NCBI GenBank assembly: GCA_964343975.1
Contig: CAYFLU010000088.1
Location: forward strand, 1-13,578
Reading direction: 5' to 3'
Length of the DNA: 13,578 nucleotides
Origin: SCUN01 sp964343975
Lineage (GTDB): Bacteria; Acidobacteriota; Vicinamibacteria; Vicinamibacterales; SCN-69-37
In this document: positions 1 to 7,927 of the stretch, piece after piece
Layout of the letters: every line of letters begins with the position of its first letter
Position numbering within the stretch: position 1 is the stretch's first letter
Program-made: the position numbers and the translations under genes
Notes under the pieces: model-generated
The model's database searches: none
What the model was told of the DNA's origin: nothing
The model's input: the letters and a program-made list of their open reading frames with translations, nothing else

Positions 1-2019
<2,019 letters not shown>

Positions 2020-2028
2020 GAGGCCGTC

Positions 2029-2226
2029 ATGGTTCAGGTTACCGTCGAGTCGTCGTTGCGCATCATCGCGGGTGCGGTTGTCATCGCCAGTGTCCTCCTC
2101 GGACAATTCGTGGACGCCCGCTTCCTGTGGCTCACGCTGTTCGTCGGCGCGAATCTGGTGCAATCGTTCTTCACCGGCTGGTGCCCGATGATGACGATTC
2201 TGCGCAAGGCTGGCGTGCGGGGGTAG
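2029..2226 (+). CDS. DUF2892 (YgaP-like transmembrane) small inner-membrane protein
   Basis: This 65-aa protein has two hydrophobic helices (about residues 8-26 and 31-50) followed by GWCPMMTILRKAG. The Cys-Pro after the second helix is typical of the DUF2892/YgaP transmembrane domain. In YgaP that domain anchors a rhodanese, but here it stands alone. The start is well supported: AGGAGG at 2018-2023 overlaps the stop of the RND gene and sits 5 nt before the ATG. The position between an RND pump and an MgtC-like protein suggests a membrane accessory role or sulfur/thiol chemistry through the single Cys, but no function can be assigned from sequence. Confidence 0.85.
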   Translation: MVQVTVESSLRIIAGAVVIASVLLGQFVDARFLWLTLFVGANLVQSFFTGWCPMMTILRKAGVRG

Positions 2227-2238
2227 GATGAACGTACT

Positions 2239-3495
2239 GTGACGTTCGACCTCGACGCCGTCACGCGCGTGCTGGCTGCCCTCCTCGGTGGCCTCGCCAT
2301 CGGCATCGAACGCGAACGCAGCGGTCACGCGTCCGGTCCGCACGCGCATCTGGCCGGCATCCGCACCTTCACGTTGATCGGCACGCTCGCCGGCGTCGCC
2401 GGCTGGATGTGGGCGGCCGACGCCCGGTCGCTCGCCCTCATTCTGGTCGGCGCGATCGCGGCCCTGATCGCGATCGGCTACGCACGCGCGAGTCGCACCG
2501 ACATCGACGCCACCACCGAAGTGGCGGCCGTCGTTGTGCTCGGCGCCGGCGTGCTGGCGGGGATGGGCCAGATCACGGTGGCGATGGGGCTCACCGCGAT
2601 CACGTTGTTGCTGCTGGTCGAAAAGACGCGCCTGCATCGCTGGGTGGACGGCATCGATGACGAGGGCATCGGCGCCGGCGCGCGCTTCGCGGTGATGGCG
2701 CTCGTCGTACTGCCGCTGCTGCCGAGTGGCGGCTACGGCCCGTTTGAGGCGATTCGGCCGCGCGCGATCTGGGCCGTGGTGCTGCTCTTCTCCGGCCTCA
2801 GCTTCTGCAGTTACGTGATCCGGCGCACGATCGGCGCCGAACAGGGCTACGCGATCTCGGGCATTCTCGGCGGCTTCATCTCGTCGACGTCCGTCACGCT
2901 GACGATGTCGCGTCTCAGCCAGAGCACCACCGGCATGGATGGCGCGCTGGCGTCTGGCGTGATGGGCGCGAACGGCATGCTCTTCCTGCGCGTGCTCGCG
3001 GCGACCGGCGTGCTCGCGCCGGATCTGCCGTGGCATCTCGTCCTGCCCTTCGCCACCCCATTCGTGATCGCCGCCGGCCTCACCGTGTGGGGCATGCGCA
3101 CAAAGCGCATGGGCCCACCGCAGGCGCCCCACGGCGAGAACCCGCTCGAGTTCGTCGCCGCGCTCGAGATGGCCGTGGTGTTTCAGGTCGTCTTGATCGT
3201 GATCGCCGCCGTGCAGCGCTGGCTCGGCACGAGCGGCATCTACGGCTCAGCCGCCTTGATCGGCCTCGGCGAAGTGGACGCCATGGTGGTCGCAATGGTG
3301 CAGAGCCTCTCGGCGGGCACCACGTTGACGGTGGTCTCGCGCGCGATCATGATCGGCATCCTCGCCAACACGATCACGAAGTTCCTGATAACGCTCACGA
3401 TCGGCCGCGGCCGCTTCCGCTTCTACACGGCCACCGGCCTCGGCCTCATCGCGCTCACGCTCGCGATCGCCATCGGCCGCCACTGGCTCTTCTAA
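2239..3495 (+). CDS. MgtC/SapB N-terminal + DUF4010 multi-pass membrane protein
   Basis: The 418-aa polytopic membrane protein starts with a GTG at 2239; the nearby ATG at 2228 is out of frame and stops after four codons. AGGA at 2225-2228 is a plausible ribosome site. The N-terminal 140 residues carry the MgtC/SapB pattern GLAIGIERERSG followed by AGIRTFTLIG. The C-terminal half (about 160-400) matches the DUF4010 layout, with GILGGFISSTSVTLTMSR in the middle and ANTITKFLITLTIGRGRF near the end. MgtC proteins are linked to Mg2+-limited growth and F-type ATPase modulation in pathogens. The role of the long MgtC-DUF4010 proteins is unknown, and transport is only inferred from the helices. The gap to DUF2892 is 12 bp, so it is probably the last gene of the RND operon. 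It ends before a hairpin at 3504-3530. Confidence 0.88.
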   Translation: MTFDLDAVTRVLAALLGGLAIGIERERSGHASGPHAHLAGIRTFTLIGTLAGVAGWMWAADARSLALILVGAIAALIAIGYARASRTDIDATTEVAAVVVLGAGVLAGMGQITVAMGLTAITLLLLVEKTRLHRWVDGIDDEGIGAGARFAVMALVVLPLLPSGGYGPFEAIRPRAIWAVVLLFSGLSFCSYVIRRTIGAEQGYAISGILGGFISSTSVTLTMSRLSQSTTGMDGALASGVMGANGMLFLRVLAATGVLAPDLPWHLVLPFATPFVIAAGLTVWGMRTKRMGPPQAPHGENPLEFVAALEMAVVFQVVLIVIAAVQRWLGTSGIYGSAALIGLGEVDAMVVAMVQSLSAGTTLTVVSRAIMIGILANTITKFLITLTIGRGRFRFYTATGLGLIALTLAIAIGRHWLF

Positions 3496-3503
3496 AAGGA
3501 AAC

Positions 3504-3530
3504 GGGGCCGGCGAAGAACTCGCCGGCCCC
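3504..3530 (-). terminator. Strong GC hairpin between convergent genes, polarity favouring the minus strand
   Basis: An 11-bp perfect stem (GGGGCCGGCGA at 3504-3514 with its complement at 3520-3530) closes a 5-nt loop. On the plus strand no T-run follows. On the minus strand the hairpin is followed by GTTTCCTTTT, which is the usual intrinsic terminator form. It therefore most likely ends the nfeD-SPFH transcript, and may work more weakly for the plus-strand MgtC-like gene that stops at 3495. Confidence 0.75.
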
Positions 3531-3536
3531 GCACTA

Positions 3537-3622
3537 TCGCACCTTCGCACGTTCGCACTTTCGCACTTTCTCTCTGGAACGTTCGCCCCGTGGCACCCTG
3601 GCACGTTCCAACCTTCGAACTG
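3537..3622. repeat. Degenerate 8-bp tandem array (10 units, one 6-bp phase break)
   Basis: Units begin at 3537, 3545, 3553, 3561, then 3575, 3583, 3591, 3599, 3607 and 3615, with a 6-base TCTCTC spacer at 3569-3574. The plus-strand consensus is about T-[C/G]-[G/C]-[C/A]-A-C-N-T, for example TCGCACGT, TCGCACTT, TGGAACGT and TGGCACGT. The first four units differ only at position 7. The array fills the gap between the hairpin and the SPFH stop codon (3627-3629), so it would be transcribed in the 3' UTR of the SPFH message. The octameric period is clear to the eye. Its function and origin are unknown. Confidence 0.7.
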
Positions 3623-3626
3623 TGCT

Positions 3627-4541
3627 CTACTGGGTTTTGAACACTTTCGTCGCGAGCGCAACCATCGACGCCACGTCGGCCACATTCGCCGGCAGCACAA
3701 CGGTGTTCCCCGCTTTGGCAAGTTCGCCGAACTGCTTCACGTACTGCTCAGCCACGCGCAGCTGCGTCGCCTCGGCGCCGCCTTCTTGCTTGATCGCCTC
3801 GGCCACCTTGCGAATGCCTTCGGCCGTCGCATTGGCCACCGCAAGAATCGCCGCGGCCTGACCTTCGGCTTCGTTGATCTGCTGCTGCCGCCGGGCTTCC
3901 GACGCTTTGATCGTCTGCTGCTTGTCGCCTTCGGCCGTGTTGATCGCGGCGTCGCGCGTGCCTTCCGACGTCAGAATCACCGCGCGCTTCTCGCGTTCCG
4001 CGCGCATCTGCTTTTCCATCGCGGCCAGCACGTCGTGCGGCGGCGTGATGTTCTTGATCTCGTAGCGGAGCACCTTCACGCCCCACGACTCGCTCGCTTT
4101 GTCGAGTTCGCTCACGACCGCGGCATTGATGTTCGTGCGCTCTTCGAACGTCTTGTCGAGCGTGATCTTTCCGATCTCGCTGCGGAGCGTCGTCTGTGCC
4201 AGCTGCGTGATCGCGAAGTTGAAGTTGCTGATGCCGTAGGACGCGCGCTCCGGATCAAGGACCTTCAGATACAGGATGCCGTCGACGCCCACCTGCACGT
4301 TGTCGCGCGTGATACAGACCTGAGCGGGAATGTCGATCGCGACTTCCTTGAGGGAGTGCTTGTAGCGAATGACATCGATGAACGGAAACAGGACGTGAAA
4401 ACCGGCCTGCAGCGTGGCGTGATACCGGCCAACGCGCTCGACGATGAAGGCGTTCTGTTGGGGAACGACGACCGCGGTCTTGGCAACGACGACGACGATC
4501 AGCAGAATAAGGAACAGCAGCGCAATTAACGTCCCGTCCAT
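3627..4541 (-). CDS. qmcA: SPFH/band-7 (stomatin/QmcA-like) membrane scaffold protein
   Basis: The 304-aa protein has a single N-terminal TM helix (residues 5-20), then a SPFH/band-7 domain (about 22-185) with VPQQNAFIVERVGRY at its start and a GVKVLRYEIKNITPP segment near its end. A charged Ala/Glu/Gln-rich coiled coil with repeated AEG-type motifs covers about 172-245. Length and order match QmcA/paraslipin proteins, which oligomerise in the inner membrane as microdomain scaffolds with NfeD partners. The start is firm: AAGGAGGG (complement of 4551-4558) lies 9 nt upstream, inside the 3' end of nfeD, and the nfeD stop directly abuts this ATG, so translation is probably coupled. HflC/HflK-like naming is an alternative, but the NfeD neighbour favours the QmcA type. 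Confidence 0.92.
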   Translation of the reverse strand: MDGTLIALLFLILLIVVVVAKTAVVVPQQNAFIVERVGRYHATLQAGFHVLFPFIDVIRYKHSLKEVAIDIPAQVCITRDNVQVGVDGILYLKVLDPERASYGISNFNFAITQLAQTTLRSEIGKITLDKTFEERTNINAAVVSELDKASESWGVKVLRYEIKNITPPHDVLAAMEKQMRAEREKRAVILTSEGTRDAAINTAEGDKQQTIKASEARRQQQINEAEGQAAAILAVANATAEGIRKVAEAIKQEGGAEATQLRVAEQYVKQFGELAKAGNTVVLPANVADVASMVALATKVFKTQ

Positions 4542-4991
4542 CTACGAGCGCCCTCCTTCGGGCTCCACGTGCAACATCAAACCTTCCACGCGCACCACGC
4601 GGCAGCGGGTGCCGCGCGGCAAGCCGGCCGAAGTGGCGTTACGCGCCGACCACGCGGTGCCGCGCAGTTCGAGGCGGCCAACGCCACCGGCGATGATGTC
4701 TTCGAGCGCGAGGCCGATCTCGCCGATCAGCGGATCGACGGCCGGGCGCTGCGGATCCAGCTGCATCCATTTGAGGAGACGGGAGCGGAAGATGACGAGG
4801 GAACTGACCGAGAGGAGCGCGAACAGGAGCAACTGCACCCAGGCTGGACCGGCCAGGCCGAACGCGGCCAGAATGCCCACCAGCAGGCCGGCGACCCCAA
4901 AGAAGATGAGGTAGAAGCCGCCCGCGGAGGCCATTTCCCCCAACACGAGGAGGAGGCCGATGACGATCCAGTGCCACCAGAGCAACGACAT
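4542..4991 (-). CDS. NfeD-family membrane protein (short form, no ClpP-like protease domain)
   Basis: The 149-aa protein has three hydrophobic segments in its first 70 residues (MSLLWWHWIVIGLLLVLGE, then FYLIFFGVAGLLVGILAAF, then VQLLLFALLSVSSLVIF). A soluble C-terminal OB-fold NfeD domain of about 60 residues follows, with IGEIGLALEDIIAGGVGRLELRG-type spacing (GxxG..A.EDI..GG.G...L.G). NfeD OB domains bind or modulate SPFH partners, and the SPFH gene follows with zero gap. I prefer the ATG at 4991 because it starts just before the first helix. An in-frame GTG at 5009 would add six residues and touch the divergent alkB start. Neither start has a clear Shine-Dalgarno sequence. A TATACT box 7 nt upstream would make the ATG transcript leaderless. 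Confidence 0.88.
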   Translation of the reverse strand: MSLLWWHWIVIGLLLVLGEMASAGGFYLIFFGVAGLLVGILAAFGLAGPAWVQLLLFALLSVSSLVIFRSRLLKWMQLDPQRPAVDPLIGEIGLALEDIIAGGVGRLELRGTAWSARNATSAGLPRGTRCRVVRVEGLMLHVEPEGGRS

Positions 4992-4998
4992 AGGCGTC

Positions 4999-5004
4999 AG
5001 TATA
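4999..5004 (-). promoter_or_regulatory. Possible -10 box for a leaderless nfeD transcript; overlapping plus-strand -10-like TATAAG
   Basis: The minus strand reads TATACT at 5004-4999, followed by 7 nt and then the nfeD ATG at 4991, a spacing that would put the transcription start on the start codon itself. No recognisable -35 lies at 16-18 nt. On the plus strand the overlapping TATAAG at 5001-5006 lies 3 nt before the alkB ATG at 5010. This is a weak, pattern-only call in an 18-bp divergent gap. Confidence 0.3.
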
Positions 5005-5009
5005 AGCAC

Positions 5010-6056
5010 ATGACGAGAGTTTGGCCGTTTTCGATCGGCTTTCTGGCGCCTCCTCTCGTTTTTCTCGCGGTCGAGCGCGGCGGGTGGTGGTCCCTGCTGC
5101 CGGTACTCCTTCTATATGCCGGGTTGCCGGTGGGAGATGCCCTGCTCGGCCTGAGTGCCCGTATCCACGGCCCGGACGAGATCGCGCGGCTGTCGGAGGC
5201 CTGGTCCTTCCGCCTCATTACCTGGCTCTGGGTGCCGGTGCAGGCCGCGCTGGTGCTGTGGGCGGTGCACCGCTTCGCGACGGCGCCCCTCACCCCGGTT
5301 GAGCAGGTGGGCCTGCTGCTCTCGGTCGGCACCGTCACCGGCGGCATCGGCATCACCTACGCCCACGAACTCGTGCACCGGTCCGGCCGGTTCGAACTGG
5401 CGCTCGGCGATGTCCTGCTCGCCCTCGTCAGCTACCCCCACTTCGCCATCGAGCATGTGTATGGACACCACCGGCATGTGGGCACGCCGGCCGATCCGGT
5501 CACGGCCCGCCGTGGCGAGGGCCTCTACCGGTTCATGGCGCGGGCCATCCCCGGCAGCGTGGCCCACGCATGGCACATTGAAGTGGAGCGCGCCCGTCGT
5601 GCCGGCCGCGCCGTGTGGTCACCCGGCAACCGCATGGTGCGCTACGCGATCACGCTCCTCGCGCTCTACGCCGCCGTCGGTCTCGCGTGGGGCCCGCGCG
5701 CCGTCATCGCGCTCGCAGTGCAAAGCGTCGTCGCCTTCTCGCTCCTCGAAACGATCAACTACATCGAGCACTACGGCCTCGTGCGCGCCGAGATCGCGCC
5801 CGGGCAGTTCGAGCGCGTCTCGGCGCGCCACTCGTGGGACTCGAACCATCGCGTCAGCAACTGGCTGCTCATCAACCTCGCGCGTCACGCCGATCACCAC
5901 CTGCTCGCGTCCAAGCGTTATCAGGTGCTCGACTCGACGGACGCGGCGCCACAGCTGCCGGCCGGATACGGGACGATGCTGCTTGTCGCGTGCGTGCCGC
6001 CGCTGTGGCGCCGTGTCATGCATCCGCGTCTCGACGCGCTCACCGCGTCGCGCTGA
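5010..6056 (+). CDS. alkB: AlkB-type integral-membrane alkane 1-monooxygenase
   Basis: The 348-aa polytopic diiron hydroxylase would oxidise terminal methyl groups of alkanes to alcohols using O2 and electrons from rubredoxin. All AlkB histidine clusters are present: HELVHR (about residues 116-121), EHVYGHHRHVG (about 148-158), NYIEHYG (about 250-256) and LARHADHH (about 290-297), with SWDSNHRVSNWLLINL between the last two. NYIEHYG and the C-terminal PPLWRRVM pattern favour AlkB over XylM or fatty-acid desaturases. It is somewhat shorter than the Pseudomonas enzyme (about 400 aa) and has no fused rubredoxin. The frame is open far upstream, but antisense to nfeD, so I take the ATG at 5010. That start lies just before the first hydrophobic helix and lacks a good Shine-Dalgarno sequence. 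The TGA directly abuts the stop of the convergent diheme gene. No rubredoxin, rubredoxin reductase or alkane regulator is nearby, and the actual substrate is unknown. Confidence 0.88.
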   Translation: MTRVWPFSIGFLAPPLVFLAVERGGWWSLLPVLLLYAGLPVGDALLGLSARIHGPDEIARLSEAWSFRLITWLWVPVQAALVLWAVHRFATAPLTPVEQVGLLLSVGTVTGGIGITYAHELVHRSGRFELALGDVLLALVSYPHFAIEHVYGHHRHVGTPADPVTARRGEGLYRFMARAIPGSVAHAWHIEVERARRAGRAVWSPGNRMVRYAITLLALYAAVGLAWGPRAVIALAVQSVVAFSLLETINYIEHYGLVRAEIAPGQFERVSARHSWDSNHRVSNWLLINLARHADHHLLASKRYQVLDSTDAAPQLPAGYGTMLLVACVPPLWRRVMHPRLDALTASR

Positions 6057-7286
6057 CTACTGCGCGTTCAGGAACGCGAGCAGCGCCAGCTTCTGGTCGT
6101 CGCGCAGAGTGCTGAACGCGCGCACGACACTGGCGGCTTCTCCGCCGTGACGCATCACCGCATCGAACACGCTCAGCGACTGGCCGTCGTGCATCAGCCG
6201 CGTGCGCGAGCGCAGGCCCCAGAGCGGCGCCGTGCGGAGCTTGTTGCGCGACGACGCGCCGCCGTTCTGCACGATGCCATCGCCCGTGCCGACGTCATGA
6301 AGGAGGAAGTCGCTGTAGGGGTGAATAGTCTTGCCGCCAAGCGCGGCGGGCACGACGAAGGTGCCGCCGTTGATCACCTGCCCGGCCGGCGCCGTCGTGA
6401 TCGTCGCGGTGTGGCACGTCGCGCACCCCACCGCGGCAAAGAGCGCCTGCCCCTGCTGTGCGTCGGCCGCGCGCATGGCGGCCGCATCGGGCGCCGGCGC
6501 GCGGGTGGCGCGCATGAACGCCGCGAACTTGTCGAGGTCGCTGCTGCTGTCTTCGCCGTTCGGCGCCGGATCCGGCACGCGATCGAACGCAGCCACCGAG
6601 TTGCCGTTCGACGTGTTCTCAACGCGCAGGAGGCGGTTGGTGATGCCCATCTCGTTCAGGTACGCGTCGGCCGAGAACGAGAGCAGGCTCGCGTGCTGGC
6701 TCTTCCAGCCGAAGCGGCCGATGCGCGTCTGTCCCGGCGCTTCGAGCACCGCCACCGTCACGGCCTCGCCTCGCATCGTCAGGGGCTGACTGCGTTGAAT
6801 GTCGAGGAGCGTGCGATCGTCGATCGCTTCAACAAAGCCGTCGCCGAGCGTGCTCAGCGAGATGCGCGTCGCGCGCACTTCGTTGCCCGGCAACACATGC
6901 TCTTGAATCTCGGGCGCGATCGCGTGGTCCTGAATCAGCGATCCGCCCGGATGTTCAAAGAAGGTCGCGCCGTCGAAATGGCCCGCGCGCAGCACGGTGA
7001 CCTGGCTCCCGCCGCCGGTGGCCGGATTGCGATGGCAGGCCACGCAACTCGGGGCGTTGAACACGGGCCCGAGTCCGGTCTCGGGCGTTTCGCGGGCTTC
7101 AAACGCGACGCGCGCCGCATCGAATTCGCTCTGCGACAACATGCCGTTGGTCTGGCCGCCCTGGCCAACCGGCGCATCGGGCGGACCGGCCTGCCCCAAC
7201 AGCGGCTGTCGCGCCGCCACGGCCAACATCCAGCCACACGTGGCTGCGGCCACCGTGGCACGGAGAATCATCGAGGGTTTCCACAT
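6057..7286 (-). CDS. Di-heme oxidoreductase (DHOR/DUF1111, 'thiol oxidoreductase'-type c-type cytochrome)
   Basis: The 409-aa exported protein starts with a signal peptide (about residues 1-32, hydrophobic around ILRATVAAATCGWMLAVAA). It has two heme c motifs, CVACH at residues 81-85 and CATCH at 288-292. The second lies in the MauG/peroxidase-like C-terminal domain, with the LMHDGQS and MRHGGEA segments typical of DUF1111 proteins. The family is annotated as thiol or diheme oxidoreductase, but the physiological reaction is mostly unproven. The ATG at 7286 is chosen because AGGAG (complement of 7295-7299) lies 8 nt upstream; the open frame further upstream is antisense shadow within msrB. It is second in an operon with msrB (50-bp gap) and should be assembled in the periplasm by cytochrome c maturation. 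Its stop abuts that of alkB with no terminator between. Confidence 0.9.
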   Translation of the reverse strand: MWKPSMILRATVAAATCGWMLAVAARQPLLGQAGPPDAPVGQGGQTNGMLSQSEFDAARVAFEARETPETGLGPVFNAPSCVACHRNPATGGGSQVTVLRAGHFDGATFFEHPGGSLIQDHAIAPEIQEHVLPGNEVRATRISLSTLGDGFVEAIDDRTLLDIQRSQPLTMRGEAVTVAVLEAPGQTRIGRFGWKSQHASLLSFSADAYLNEMGITNRLLRVENTSNGNSVAAFDRVPDPAPNGEDSSSDLDKFAAFMRATRAPAPDAAAMRAADAQQGQALFAAVGCATCHTATITTAPAGQVINGGTFVVPAALGGKTIHPYSDFLLHDVGTGDGIVQNGGASSRNKLRTAPLWGLRSRTRLMHDGQSLSVFDAVMRHGGEAASVVRAFSTLRDDQKLALLAFLNAQ

Positions 7287-7309
7287 CGGGCACACTCCTG
7301 TATGCCCGA
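7286..7309 (-). promoter_or_regulatory. Hairpin displaying the Shine-Dalgarno sequence of the diheme oxidoreductase
   Basis: A 7-bp perfect inverted repeat (TCGGGCA at 7286-7292, TGCCCGA at 7303-7309) closes a 10-nt loop. In the mRNA the loop holds AGGAG and the A of the start codon forms the last stem base. It lies in the msrB-diheme gene spacer. It may tune translation or mark a processing site, but a chance structure in GC-rich DNA cannot be excluded. Confidence 0.45.
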
Positions 7310-7336
7310 CTGTAGAAAGCGCATCTTGCGCAGGTC

Positions 7337-7927
7337 TTAAGCGCGCGGAAAGAACAGCAACGCGGCGGAATTGATGCAGTAGCGCTGGCCGGTTGGTGGC
7401 GGGCCATCGGGAAACACGTGCCCGAGATGCGCGTCGCAGCGCGTGCACGACACGGCCGTGCGCGTCATACCGTAGCCCACGTCCACCGACTCGGTGACGT
7501 TTTCCGTCGCCACCGGCTGCCAGAAGCTCGGCCAGCCGGTGCGCGAATCGAACTTCGTCTCCGATGAGAACACCGCCGTTTCGCAGCCGATGCACCGAAA
7601 CAGCCCGGGCCGATGCTCCTTGAGCAGCGGGCCCGTGAAGGGCCGCTCGGTTCCTTCTTCGCGCGTGACGGTGTAGGAGAGCACCGACAGCTGTTCGCGC
7701 CACGCGGCCTCGGTCTTCACCACCTTGTCGACCTGCGCCACATCGATCCGCTGGCCGGCGTCATCGAACTCCACGATCGTCACGGCGTTCGATCCGGCCG
7801 GCATCGGTGCAGGCACGGTTTGGCGCCGCACCGAGACCTTCGGCTCACGACGACACGCGGCGGCGGCGGCCACAACCACCGTGGCCGGCCAGAGCAACCA
7901 TTGGCGGCGTGTGCAGGACTCAGACAT
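7337..7927 (-). CDS. msrB: Exported peptide-methionine (R)-S-oxide reductase MsrB, Tat/lipoprotein-like leader
   Basis: The 196-aa enzyme would reduce methionine-R-sulfoxide in proteins. The MsrB domain occupies about residues 70-196: zinc-binding pairs CIGC (112-115) and CTRC (161-164), GWPSF (131-135), GHVFPDGP (169-176) and the catalytic RYCINSAAL with Cys184. The N-terminus MSESCTRRQWLL followed by a hydrophobic run and Cys25 resembles a twin-arginine signal with a weak lipobox (AAAAC), so the enzyme is probably exported and perhaps lipidated. Most bacterial MsrB proteins are cytoplasmic and about 130-150 aa. The ATG at 7927 is chosen because it begins the leader; no Shine-Dalgarno precedes it. 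The start codon overlaps the divergent mutS-like start within one CATG. The downstream diheme oxidoreductase suggests a shared periplasmic redox role, which is inference. Confidence 0.92.
   Translation of the reverse strand: MSESCTRRQWLLWPATVVVAAAAACRREPKVSVRRQTVPAPMPAGSNAVTIVEFDDAGQRIDVAQVDKVVKTEAAWREQLSVLSYTVTREEGTERPFTGPLLKEHRPGLFRCIGCETAVFSSETKFDSRTGWPSFWQPVATENVTESVDVGYGMTRTAVSCTRCDAHLGHVFPDGPPPTGQRYCINSAALLFFPRA

Noticed and set aside
4569..5009. Plus-strand open frame extending alkB upstream by 147 codons
   Set aside because: It is antisense to the well-supported nfeD, has low-complexity composition, and the AlkB family N-terminus fits the ATG at 5010.
7287..7703. N-terminal extension of the diheme protein frame up to 7703
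   Set aside because: It lies antiparallel-frame within msrB, is Arg/Ala-rich shadow coding, and the ATG at 7286 has a signal peptide and Shine-Dalgarno.
7725..7925. Upstream extension of the MutS-like frame inside msrB
   Set aside because: It is antisense to the conserved MsrB coding sequence, and a Shine-Dalgarno sits 7 nt before the ATG at 7926.
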